From: Streptomyces sp. ST2-7A
GTDB lineage: Bacteria; Actinomycetota; Actinomycetes; Streptomycetales; Streptomycetaceae
Direction: 5' to 3'
Assembly: GCF_021390475.1 (NCBI RefSeq)
Contig: NZ_JAJUWS010000001.1
Location: 62,001-126,000 of the forward strand
Length of the DNA: 64,000 nucleotides
The translations under genes were made by a program, and so were the position numbers. A model generated the notes under the pieces. The model was not told the origin of the DNA and did no database searches. It saw only the letters and a list, made by a program, of their open reading frames with translations. This document shows, piece by piece, positions 27,706 through 35,595 of the stretch. Each line of letters begins with the position of its first letter. The first letter of the stretch is position 1.

Positions 27706-28371
27706 TCACCCGGTCGGGGCGTCGGCGCGCTCCGGGGCGATCACGGCGGTGAGCGTCTCCCGCTCCCCGGCCGGAAGGCGCCGCTCGGTATGCAGCATCC
27801 GCAGCACGGTGGTGAGGCGTTCGGCGTCCCCCAGGGTGCGCAGATCACCGCGCAGAGCCGGGAGCACCAGGGCGAGCGCGTCGAGGTCGGACCGGGCGCA
27901 CCAGGCGGTGACCAGGGCGTTCAGCCGCTCCTCCGCCGGGCTGTTCCCCGGCCCGGGGTCGGTCTCCCGCAGTCCTCGGGCCACGCACAACCGCAGCCGG
28001 TCGGCGTACGGCCCCGGCGGGAGGTCCGCCAGGCCATCGGCCGCCGCCGCGAAATGGGGCCCGGCCTCCCCGGGCCTGCCGAGTTCCAGCAGCGCGCGCC
28101 CGATCGAGCCGTGCAGGGAGGCGTGGAAGCCGCGCACCCGGTCGTCCCCCACCCGCTCGGCCAGGCGCAGGCACTCGCGGTTCCAGTGCAGCGTCTCCTC
28201 CGGACCGGGTTGGTGCCGGGCGAGGTAGTGGGCGGCGACGCACGCCTCCCAGTCGTCGGATGCGGCGTCCCGGGCCCGCCGGAACAGCTCGCGGGCTTCG
28301 TCCTGCCGGCCCTCGGGCTCGGCGGTCATGCCCTCGCCGCACAGGCGGACGACGGGGTTGTTCGGGTCCAT
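27706..28371 (-). CDS. TPR-like helical-repeat protein, hypothetical
   Basis: 221 residues from ATG 28371. Sequence is Ala/Leu/Arg-rich with helix-pair spacing (GRQDEARELFRRARDAA; LERPGEA-type turn in ELGRPGEAGPHFAAAADGL), consistent with tetratricopeptide-like repeats. There is no signal or membrane segment. It lies 61 bases downstream of the MerR/clamp gene on the same strand and was probably co-transcribed with it. The role may be protein interaction; nothing more specific can be said. Confidence 0.7.
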   Translation of the reverse strand: MDPNNPVVRLCGEGMTAEPEGRQDEARELFRRARDAASDDWEACVAAHYLARHQPGPEETLHWNRECLRLAERVGDDRVRGFHASLHGSIGRALLELGRPGEAGPHFAAAADGLADLPPGPYADRLRLCVARGLRETDPGPGNSPAEERLNALVTAWCARSDLDALALVLPALRGDLRTLGDAERLTTVLRMLHTERRLPAGERETLTAVIAPERADAPTG

Positions 28372-28432
28372 GTCTCGACTCCCGGTGAACTCGTGGAAGG
28401 GCGTGGGAGGACGGAAAGGTGGTGACGGGCAC

Positions 28433-29423
28433 TCACCGGACGGGCCGGCCGTCGCCGGGGAGGGCGATGGGCATGACCAGTGTGGTGAAGCCGCCCTGGT
28501 CGGCGGAGCGCACGACAACCGGGGAGCACTCGTCCGCCACTTCCAGCAACACGTCCGGGCCGATCCCGGCCTCCAGCGCGCGGGCGAGCACAGCGGGGTC
28601 GAAACCGATCCGGAGCCGGCCCTCTCCGCGCCACACGGCGGGGAGGTGAACGGGCGCCGGCACCTCCCCGGCCTCACCCACCGCCGTGACGGCGACGGTG
28701 TCCCGGTCGGGTGTCGGTCCGCACCGCGCCGGCGGCCAACCCCACCAGGGCATCCGCCGGAACCGGCACCGCCCGCCGGGGCCCCGACAGCTCCCGGGGA
28801 ACGAGGGATCTCACCGCCAGGTGATACCGGTCGGTGGCGACGAACCGCGCCTCGCCGGCCTCGCCGTTCCGATCGTCCCCGCCGCCCCCGACCTCGATCA
28901 GGACACAGCCGAGCACCGGGTGCTCGCCGGTCCGCTCGACCGACGGCACCACCTGCCGCACCGCCCCGGCCAGTTCGAGGCCGTCCAGTCGCACCCGCGT
29001 GATCCCGTCGGGGTCGGGCGGGTGCCGGTCGGGGCCGACCGGTTCCGTCCCCCGCTCACGGGCGTCACCGGTCCCGGCTCCCGCACCCGTCACGGCGGTG
29101 AGCAGCTCATCGAGCGCCGCCTCCGCGACGCGCGTCCACTCCCGCGTCCGCCGACGGTGCCGTTCCAACACGGCCACCGCCTCCGTACGGGAGCCGTCCA
29201 GAACCACGGCGGCCTCCGCCAGGGGAACGCCCGCCTCGCGCAACGTCCGCAGCGACCGACCGCGTCGTTCCTGCCCGGGTGCGTAGTACCGATAGCCGGT
29301 CACCGGGTCCACCTGCGCGGGTCGCAACACGCGGCAGTCGTCGTAGAAGCGCAGGGCGCTCGGCGTCAGCCCGACGCGGCGGGCGAAGGCTCCGATCCCC
29401 AGCAGGTCCGTGTGATCGTCCAT
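28433..29423 (-). pseudogene. MerR-type regulator fused to a beta-sliding-clamp-like domain, frameshifted
   Basis: From ATG 29423 the first frame gives a MerR helix-turn-helix (GIGAFARRVGLTPSALRFYDD, then DPVTGYRYYAPGQ), a coiled-coil linker, and a region like the DNA polymerase III beta subunit (VLGCVLIEV, ATDRYHLAVRSL). Around 28725-28740 the frame is lost and stops at 28674. The neighbouring frame continues the clamp fold (FDPAVLARALEAG, then DQGGFTTLVMPIAL) to 28433. Start to stop is 991 bases, one more than a multiple of three, so a single-base change suffices. MerR/clamp fusions occur in streptomycetes; their role is unknown. It could also be a sequencing error. Confidence 0.75.
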
Positions 29424-29430
29424 GGCCCCG

Positions 29431-29461
29431 AGCGTGGCCCTTCGACCAACCCGAAGGTCAA
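29431..29461 (-). promoter_or_regulatory. MerR-type operator/promoter of the MerR/clamp gene
   Basis: On the minus strand TTGACC (29461-29456) is followed by a 19-base spacer holding the dyad CCTTCG-N7-CGAAGG (29439-29457), then a weak -10 (CACGCT). The long spacer with a central dyad is the classic MerR arrangement. It lies 16 bases before the MerR start, so autoregulation is expected. Confidence 0.65.
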
Positions 29462-29479
29462 CAGGAGCCGGTCGGGCGT

Positions 29480-29866
29480 TCACGGCCAGGTTTGCTCGAT
29501 CCCCTCCGCCCGCACCGCGTACGCCGCCGGACCGCCTTTCTCGACCGCCTCCAGGATGAGGGGACGGCACGAATCGAAACGATCGATTATCACCGTGGAG
29601 CGCAACTGCTGATTGTCGAGATAGAAGAGAATACCGGCATGTTCACGCAGGGGACCGCATTCGCGATCCCTTCCCCTGATGCGACCGTCTTTCGAGAGCG
29701 GCGCCCATCCCCTACGGAGGCCGAAAGCGATCCACTCCTCGTCCGGCACATCCTGACCATCGTCCGAATAGACATCACCGATCCGATGGACCACCCAACC
29801 CCGTGCGCTCGGTTCCTCCGAAACCCGGCGTCCGAGGTTGCGGTCGAGGAGGAACTCAGGCGGCAA
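29480..29866 (-). CDS. PIN-like toxin, VapC45 type
   Basis: 128 residues from a TTG at 29866 that overlaps the antitoxin gene by 11 bases; no better start is in frame. Conserved acidic positions fit PIN-like nucleases of the VapC45 group: an early LLDRN aspartate, DVPDEEWI near residue 40, and SKDGRIRGRDRE near 58. The pair order (antitoxin first, DUF433-containing, with overlap) matches M. tuberculosis VapB45-VapC45 as I recall it. The toxin would cleave RNA in the cytosol when released. It could instead be a degenerate PIN-like protein; the motifs look intact. Confidence 0.7.
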   Translation of the reverse strand: MPPEFLLDRNLGRRVSEEPSARGWVVHRIGDVYSDDGQDVPDEEWIAFGLRRGWAPLSKDGRIRGRDRECGPLREHAGILFYLDNQQLRSTVIIDRFDSCRPLILEAVEKGGPAAYAVRAEGIEQTWP

Positions 29867-30512
29867 GACGCACCACCGCCCGGCACAACAGGTCCACCTG
29901 CTCCGGCGTCATGTCGTACTCGTACGCGATCTCCTCGACGCTCTCCCCCGCCTCCCAGAGGTCGGCCACGGCCGTCACGGGTACCCGGTTCGACTCGATC
30001 ACAGGACGCCCGTGCCCGAAGCGCGGATCAAGGACCACCGGCACCTCCGCCGGATACTGCCGGAGCCGGATGCCCGAGGGGAACTCGTCGCCCGCCTCCC
30101 AGGAGAGGTATCGCAGGTGATCCGCGACCACTTCCCGGATGGCACTCTGCCCGTCCCGGACCCGCCGCAGGTCCCCCAAGCCGTGCTCGACGAAGATCTC
30201 CACCCCGTCGGTGGCGATGCGCCGGGAGACCAACCCGTACGGGGTGTGGAAAGCGGCCCGTACCGCCGAGGCCGCCTCGCGGATCTCACTCATCCGCAGG
30301 CCGAGGTCCCGCAACGAACGCAGTACGTACGCCTCGGCGACACCGACGAAGGGAATCGTGGGCTGCTTGGCTTGCTCGGCCTCCACCTCGTGGACGAGAG
30401 GAGCACCGGCCGCCTCCCCCCTGAGCCAGCTGTTCAAGGTCGAACACGGGATCTGAAGGTGGGAAGCGGTCTCCGAGCGGGTCAGGAAAGCCTGCTCGAA
30501 CCTGTCCGTCAC
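29856..30512 (-). CDS. DUF433-containing antitoxin, VapB45 type
   Basis: 218 residues from GTG 30512, which has AGGAGGA five bases upstream. An N-terminal helix-turn-helix-like region (LTRSETASHLQIPCSTLNSWLRG) precedes a middle domain (YVLRSLRDLGLRMSEIREAA) and a C-terminal DUF433 segment (GRPVIESNRVPVTAVADLWEAGESVEEIAYEYDMTPEQV). It should bind the downstream toxin and repress its own promoter. It is the first gene of the pair and reads away from the Imm5-like gene. Confidence 0.8.
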   Translation of the reverse strand: MTDRFEQAFLTRSETASHLQIPCSTLNSWLRGEAAGAPLVHEVEAEQAKQPTIPFVGVAEAYVLRSLRDLGLRMSEIREAASAVRAAFHTPYGLVSRRIATDGVEIFVEHGLGDLRRVRDGQSAIREVVADHLRYLSWEAGDEFPSGIRLRQYPAEVPVVLDPRFGHGRPVIESNRVPVTAVADLWEAGESVEEIAYEYDMTPEQVDLLCRAVVRLAA

Positions 30513-30739
30513 GGCATTCCTCCTTTCGTTTCCCGAATACCTCAACCATCGGATCCACAGTGTGGCATGTCGCACCGACACATCCACCCCTCACACGGAA
30601 AATCCTCCTCCGACGGCGTCGAAAATCGGATGAGAGACCTCGCCATCCCGCGGGAATATCCCGACGAAAGGCATGCCGACCGTGAATCACGCACCCTCGA
30701 CCACCATTCGATCGACGGAATACTCCCGGACGTTGATCG

Positions 30740-31342
30740 ATGGTGACCGAGAACCCCTCGGCATCGATCGGCGACCCGGGGCAGGATGAGGCCGTGGCCA
30801 CCGGGACGAGCGCGATCGAGCTGAGCGAGGACGAACTCCGTGGGATCACGGGCTACGCCGCCGAGTGCGCGCGCAGGGTGCTGCCGCTCTTCGAGGAGGC
30901 CCACCCCAACGACCCCCGCCCCCGCGAGGCGATCGAGGCGGCCCGCGCCTTCGCCGACGGCGGGCGTCGCACGGCCGCTCTGCGGAACAGCGCGTGGGCC
31001 GCCCACCGGGCGGCGAAGGACGCCACCCCGCCCACCGCCGTCGACGCGGCACGGGCGGCGGGGCACGCGGCCGCCGCCGCGTATCTCCACCCCCTGGCCA
31101 GTGCCCACCAGGTGAAACACGTCCTCGGCGCGGCGGCGCACGCGGCACGGGCGGAGGAGTTGGTGTCCGGGGAGGACCGGGACGCCACCGCCGGGACAGC
31201 GGATTGGGCTCGGCGTCACGCGCCGCCGGCCGTCCTCGCGGTGCTCGGCCGATTGCCCGCCGCCCCGCCCGGAGGCGGGCGCCCGGGCGAGCTCCTCCGC
31301 GAACTCGACGCCGCCCTGCGCGGCCGGGAACGGGCTCGATGA
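30740..31342 (+). CDS. Imm5-like putative immunity protein
   Basis: 200 residues from ATG 30740. The sequence is helical, Ala/Arg/His-rich, with LSEDELRGITGYAAECARRVLPLFEEAHPNDPRPREAI and a histidine-rich stretch (AAYLHPLASAHQVKHVLGAAAHAARA). I recognise the pattern of putative immunity proteins of the Imm5 type, also often labelled exonuclease SbcC in streptomycete annotation. No toxin gene lies beside it, so it may be an orphan immunity gene against a rival's polymorphic toxin. Confidence 0.6.
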   Translation: MVTENPSASIGDPGQDEAVATGTSAIELSEDELRGITGYAAECARRVLPLFEEAHPNDPRPREAIEAARAFADGGRRTAALRNSAWAAHRAAKDATPPTAVDAARAAGHAAAAAYLHPLASAHQVKHVLGAAAHAARAEELVSGEDRDATAGTADWARRHAPPAVLAVLGRLPAAPPGGGRPGELLRELDAALRGRERAR

Positions 31343-31454
31343 CGCCGAGGGCCCGACACCCTCCGCGGCGGACGAGCGGCTCCGGACTCCCGGACCCGGG
31401 GGTCCGAACCGCCGGGGCCGGCCGTGCCCGGTACAACCGACCGTGCCCCGCCGC

Positions 31455-32147
31455 TCAGCGGCCGGCGGCGGGCGCCTTCGCCCGGCTCCCGGGCCGGGCC
31501 GGCGCGGCCGGGGGCGCCCCGCGCCCCCGCCGGAGGCGGGGGCGCACCCGGCGCGTCCGCCAGGGGGTGGCCCACAGGGCGAGGACCGCGCCGGCCGCGC
31601 TCGCGGCGGCCAGGGCCCAGCAGCCCACCGCCGTGTGCGGCTGCCACAGCCAGTTCCACCAGTACACCTCCCCCGTCGCGTCCCAACCGAGGTAGGTGAG
31701 GGGGAAGAGCGTCGTCAACGGCAGCACCCAGGCCCGCGACCATCCGCCGAGCAACCGGGCGGAGACCACCGCCAGGCCCAACCAGATCGCCTGGGCCCGC
31801 AGCAGCGAGGCCGCCGACTCCGGGGACCGGACCAGCGCCTCGCCCACCCCGACCAGGACCACGCCGACCGACACGAGAACGGCCAACAGCGTCAACTCCG
31901 CCCGGCGAGCCCGGGGTCCGGCCACGGCCTCCCAGTCGGCCATGGGGCTGCGCATCGGCACCGCGACCAGGATCGCGCCCGCCAGCACCACGATCATCCG
32001 CAGCCGCACCGTCGAGTCGCCCCCGACCGCCACGGGCACCGGCATGGCGAGCCCGCCCAACCACACCAGGGCCGCGAGCATCCCCGCCGCGCCGATGACC
32101 ACGCCCGTCGGGTGACACAGCCGCAGGCGGCTCCGCAGGTCAGACAC
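31455..32147 (-). CDS. Multi-pass membrane protein of the ABC operon
   Basis: 230 residues. The GTG at 32147 overlaps the end of the upstream permease-like gene. About five or six hydrophobic helices (GVVIGAAGMLAALVWLGGLAM; MIVVLAGAILVAVPM; LLAVLVSVGVVLVGVGEAL; AVGCWALAAASAAGAVLALW) and a basic tail. No known family is recognised. It is the last gene of the operon beginning with the ATPase at 34193 and is probably a third membrane component. Confidence 0.75.
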   Translation of the reverse strand: MSDLRSRLRLCHPTGVVIGAAGMLAALVWLGGLAMPVPVAVGGDSTVRLRMIVVLAGAILVAVPMRSPMADWEAVAGPRARRAELTLLAVLVSVGVVLVGVGEALVRSPESAASLLRAQAIWLGLAVVSARLLGGWSRAWVLPLTTLFPLTYLGWDATGEVYWWNWLWQPHTAVGCWALAAASAAGAVLALWATPWRTRRVRPRLRRGRGAPPAAPARPGSRAKAPAAGR

Positions 32148-33426
32148 AGCGGGTGTCCCGGATCGTCGCGAGGCGTTCCTCGGCCCAGGCCATCTGAACC
32201 TCCTCGGATTCGGTGAGGAGCGCGTGAACCGCCTTCTCGTCCACCCCCGGCGGACCACCGTGCACGGTCGGCGGCTTCCCCCCGCCCGCGATGCGCGCCG
32301 TCAGCCAGGAGATCAGCTCCATGTCCGCCGCCCACCGTTTCTCGGCCTCGTCGAAGGTGATCGCGTCGCAGTAGGGCGGCGTGGTCGCCTCCTGGACCCC
32401 GATCGCCAGCGAGGTGGCGACCTCCCACATCTCACCCTCGCGGATGTGGAAGCCCGAGCCCATCGTGGTCTCCCCCCGCAGACCGGTCTCGTGGAAGGCG
32501 GCCGGCGAGGTGAAGAGGTCGGCGGGAAGGGCGGCCACCCGCCGGCTCATCAGCTCGGCCTCCTCCAGGTACCTGCGGCTCTCCGGCCACAGACACACCC
32601 GGGGTTCGTGCGAGGTGCACAGCGGCTCGTCGGGGACGCCGCGCTGCTGGAGCACCGGGCCTGCCATCGCGAAGCCCACCACCGCCACCGTGAGGAGCCC
32701 GCAGGCGGCGAGTCCCATGGCGGGGACGCCGGGCCAACCGGGCCGCCCCGGGGTCGAGCGCAGCCGCCGCCCGACCGCCACGGCCACGAGCACCACCCCG
32801 AGTGCCAGAGCGCTTCTGGCCAGCATCGGGCCGACGGCGGTGACCACGTCGGGATAGCCGGAGAGCACCATGAGGCCGAGTCCCCACTCCGGGCCCTGCG
32901 GCACGAACCCGAAGAAGGAGAAGAGGACGAACAGGGCGAGCGCCGTACCCAGGGGCGCGGCCACCAGCGAGGTGCCGGTCCTGCCCACCGCGTGCCCCAC
33001 GCCGGTGCACAGCACGATCACGACGAGACCGAGCAGCACGTACCCGGGCCAGAAGAAGTGGGTTCCGCCGCCGGGGACGGTCACCGCCACGGCCGCGATC
33101 ACGCCGACCCCGTAGGCCGTCACCCCGTAGACGAGGGCGGTGCCGAGGTGGACGCACTCCATCAACGGGGCGGGGCGCGCGGCGGCGTCCATCCACCCGC
33201 CGGTGTTCTCCCGGCGGCGCCGGGCGGCCGTCCACGCCGCCAGGGCCGCCATCGCCGGGCCCAGGTAGAAGGCCGGGATCTGCGCGGCCGCGCCGGCCTC
33301 CGACCAGACACCGATCCAGTGATCGGACCGTCCGAAGAGCGTGAAGAGGTCGATCGCCACCAGGACGGGCCAGGCCCACCGCAGGGGCGAGTGCCGCAGT
33401 TCCGCGAGGAGGATCCGCCCCGTCAC
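32140..33426 (-). CDS. ABC-2-like membrane protein with a large soluble C-terminal domain
   Basis: 428 residues. The GTG at 33426 overlaps the ATPase stop (GTGA). The N-terminal 240 residues hold about six membrane helices, the normal size for an ABC-2 permease. The remaining 170 residues form a hydrophilic domain with cysteines in PLCTSHEPRVCLW and another in TTPPYCDAI, probably outside the membrane. It should be the membrane partner of the adjacent ATPase. The substrate is unknown; the secreted peptide upstream is a candidate. Confidence 0.8.
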   Translation of the reverse strand: MTGRILLAELRHSPLRWAWPVLVAIDLFTLFGRSDHWIGVWSEAGAAAQIPAFYLGPAMAALAAWTAARRRRENTGGWMDAAARPAPLMECVHLGTALVYGVTAYGVGVIAAVAVTVPGGGTHFFWPGYVLLGLVVIVLCTGVGHAVGRTGTSLVAAPLGTALALFVLFSFFGFVPQGPEWGLGLMVLSGYPDVVTAVGPMLARSALALGVVLVAVAVGRRLRSTPGRPGWPGVPAMGLAACGLLTVAVVGFAMAGPVLQQRGVPDEPLCTSHEPRVCLWPESRRYLEEAELMSRRVAALPADLFTSPAAFHETGLRGETTMGSGFHIREGEMWEVATSLAIGVQEATTPPYCDAITFDEAEKRWAADMELISWLTARIAGGGKPPTVHGGPPGVDEKAVHALLTESEEVQMAWAEERLATIRDTRCV

Positions 33427-34193
33427 GCCGGCGCCCCCGTCTCCGCCGTGGCCGTCGCCGAACCGAGGACGGCCATGTAGCCGCGTTCCAGCTCGGTGTC
33501 CCCGGGTGCGCCCGGCACGGCCCGCTCGGCCAACTCCCGGGGCGTGCCCGTGAAGCGGACGCTTCCGCTGTCGAGGACGAGCACCCGCTCGCAGACGGCG
33601 GCCACGTCCTCCACGAGGTGGGTGCTGAGCACGACGGCCGAGCCGTCGAGGGAGCGCACCAGTTCGCGGAACTCCAGCCGTTGGGCCGGGTCCAGGCCGA
33701 CGGTGGGCTCGTCCAGCAGCACCAGGGCCGGGGAGCCGACCACGGCGGCGGCGATCCCCGCCCGGCGGATCATCCCGCCGGAGAGGGTCCTCATCCGGGC
33801 TCCGGCACGCTCGGCGAGGCCGACCCGGCGCAGCGCGGCGTGCGTCGCCTCCGCGATCCGGGCCGAGGGCACCTCGCGCAACCAGGCGCAGTACCGCACG
33901 AAGTCGTGGACGGAGTAGTTCCCGAAGTACCCGAAGTCCTGCGGGAGGTAGCCGATCTCCCGGCGGGCGGCACGCGCCGTCCGCTCGGAGCGCACGTGTT
34001 CGCCGAGCACGCGCACCTCCCCCTCCAGGGGAGGTGTCACCGTGGCCAGCGTGCGCAGGAGCGTGCTCTTCCCCGCCCCGTTGGGCCCCAGGAGGCCGGT
34101 GACACCCGGCTCCAACCCCAGGTCCAACCCGGAGATCACCGGATCCCTGCCGTACCCCTGGACCAGACCCGAGACCCGAACAACCGACCGCAC
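33423..34193 (-). CDS. ABC transporter ATP-binding protein
   Basis: 256 residues from GTG 34193. Walker A GPNGAGKST is near 36, Q-loop GYLPQDFGYFGNYSVHDF near 83, signature LSGGMIRRAGIAAA near 138, Walker B LVLLDEP near 155, and switch histidine in STHLVED. It belongs to the drug/peptide-type ATPases paired with ABC-2 permeases. First gene of a three-gene coupled set with 4- and 8-base overlaps. A palindrome TTCACGTGAA (34203-34212) and a hairpin lie immediately upstream. Confidence 0.9.
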   Translation of the reverse strand: MRSVVRVSGLVQGYGRDPVISGLDLGLEPGVTGLLGPNGAGKSTLLRTLATVTPPLEGEVRVLGEHVRSERTARAARREIGYLPQDFGYFGNYSVHDFVRYCAWLREVPSARIAEATHAALRRVGLAERAGARMRTLSGGMIRRAGIAAAVVGSPALVLLDEPTVGLDPAQRLEFRELVRSLDGSAVVLSTHLVEDVAAVCERVLVLDSGSVRFTGTPRELAERAVPGAPGDTELERGYMAVLGSATATAETGAPA

Positions 34194-34202
34194 AACAACA
34201 CC

Positions 34203-34238
34203 TTCACGTGAAAGGGCCCCGCGCTCCCGAAGGAGCGC
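34203..34238 (-). terminator. Hairpin and palindrome between the secreted-peptide gene and the ABC operon
   Basis: On the minus strand a 7-base stem with a TTCG loop (34221-34238) is followed by GGGGCCC and the perfect palindrome TTCACGTGAA (34203-34212). It may terminate the peptide transcript while allowing some readthrough, or hold an operator for the ABC operon. Confidence 0.5.
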
Positions 34239-34351
34239 GTGACCCGACGAACAGCGTCACACCGCCCGGTTCGCCGCCGGGCCCGGGATCGCCGAAAGGA
34301 GGTCGGCGACCGGACCCCCGGCCGGCCTTCCGCCCGGTACCGGGGTCCCGC

Positions 34352-34681
34352 TCAGTACTTGAAGGAGAGGTCGGAGGACCTGATCGACCACGCGCACTCC
34401 AACCGACCCCAGGGATCCACCGTGGAGCCCCGGGCGATCCGGACCCACCCGGAGACCCGGTCGTAGTCGATCCCCCCGCAGTGGGCCTCGTTCCGGTAGT
34501 GACCGGTCACCGAGGTGTTGACGCAGTGGGCGGCGCTCCCGGTGCTGCCCCAAGTGGACCAGCAGTTGTTGATACGGGCGCTGGAACCGGCCGCCTGTGC
34601 CGACGGGACAACCCCGAACGTCACGACGGTGCCGAGCGCCAACGCGGCGACGACTCCGGGGATCACGAACCTCTTCGCCAT
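34352..34681 (-). CDS. Small secreted four-cysteine protein
   Basis: 109 residues from ATG 34681 with a good ribosome-binding site (GGAGAGGTAGG). The signal peptide ends at AQA (about residue 30). The mature 79 residues have cysteines at 40, 53, 68 and 96, fitting two disulfides, and many Trp, Arg and Ser. There is no lactococcin 972 signature that I can see. It lies upstream of, and codirectional with, an ABC transporter set, an order common for secreted peptides and their transport or immunity systems. Function unknown. Confidence 0.75.
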   Translation of the reverse strand: MAKRFVIPGVVAALALGTVVTFGVVPSAQAAGSSARINNCWSTWGSTGSAAHCVNTSVTGHYRNEAHCGGIDYDRVSGWVRIARGSTVDPWGRLECAWSIRSSDLSFKY

Positions 34682-35046
34682 GGACCTACCTCTCCTCGGA
34701 GCACGGTGGTGTGGCGGGAAAAGGGCCTCGGCGTGGACGGGTCGAAGCCCCGACTGATCTTGTGAGGTCGCCCATCGTGCCGGGCGCGACAGAAGGCGAC
34801 AAGCGCCATTACCGGCCGGCATGAACCTCGACCATGACTTGAGGTCATGACTCGAACACACGCTGAACGCGGGGGTGGGGGCGGCCCCTTTCTCCGCTTC
34901 GGCGGTCGCACCCCTTGCGCTCCCGCGCCCGGGCGGAGCGGGATCCGGCCGGAAATAGCCGAAATCAGGCGGGGAAGTTCACTCTTCGAATCGAAGTGCC
35001 CCATGAAGGAATCCCGGATTCCCGCCTCGAATCCGTCCCCACCCGA
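34682..35046. promoter_or_regulatory. Promoter region of the four-cysteine peptide, with dyad
   Basis: No gene. It contains the inverted repeat CATGAC-N5-GTCATG (34833-34849), overlapping a larger imperfect dyad of ACCTC/GAGGT type (34823-34846), about 150 bases before the peptide start. The larger dyad resembles sites of MerR-type regulators. Confidence 0.4.
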
Positions 35047-35595
35047 TCACCCCTTGAGCAGGTGGGCGTTGACGGCGCGGGCGAGGGGGGCGAGGTGCGG
35101 CGTCTCGATCACCTCGACGCCCGCCCCGCGCAGCCTCTCGGCACCGTCACAGTCCACGAAGAGCAACGGTTCCCGCCAGGCCAGGACGACCCGGGGAATG
35201 CGGGCGGCGAGGATCAGCTGGGTGCAGGTCAGCGGCCGGGAGGCCCGTGCGCTGCACGGCTCCAACGTGCTGTACATCGTGGCCCGGGTCAGCCGCTCGT
35301 CACCGGGCGGCAGCTTGGCGAGGGCGGCCTCCTCCGCGTGGTCGTGCGGGGCGGTCTCCCGGGACCAGCCGGCGGCCAGGGCCCGCCCGTCCTCCCCCAC
35401 GATCACCGCGCCGACGGAGAAGGCGGTGGTCGACGGCGGGCAGTTGCGGGCCAGCGCGACGGCCCGGTGCATCCAGTGGTCGTGGACCTCGCCGGGCGTC
35501 GCCCCGGCCGGCGGGTCGGGCAGCCCGGCGGACGGCGAGGGCTGCGGGGTCGGGAAGCTCGAAGGGGGAACCGGGGGGCGCGCGGGGTCAGACAT
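35047..35595 (-). CDS. RibD-like deaminase domain protein
   Basis: 182 residues with the zinc site of cytidine-deaminase-like enzymes: H86-A-E88 (HAEEAAL) and PCSARASRPLTC with C114 and C124, spaced as in the RibD deaminase (PCxxxGxTPPC). A Pro-rich N-terminus precedes it. It overlaps the upstream reductase gene by 8 bases. In RibD both activities are normally on one chain, so here the bifunctional enzyme appears split. It may act in riboflavin synthesis or in making a deazapurine- or pterin-like compound. Confidence 0.85.
   Translation of the reverse strand: MSDPARPPVPPSSFPTPQPSPSAGLPDPPAGATPGEVHDHWMHRAVALARNCPPSTTAFSVGAVIVGEDGRALAAGWSRETAPHDHAEEAALAKLPPGDERLTRATMYSTLEPCSARASRPLTCTQLILAARIPRVVLAWREPLLFVDCDGAERLRGAGVEVIETPHLAPLARAVNAHLLKG

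Noticed and set aside
34352..34681. Lactococcin 972-type bacteriocin
   Set aside because: Size, signal peptide and ABC context fit, but I could not see the Trp/Tyr-Gly motif pattern of that family, and its four cysteines point elsewhere.
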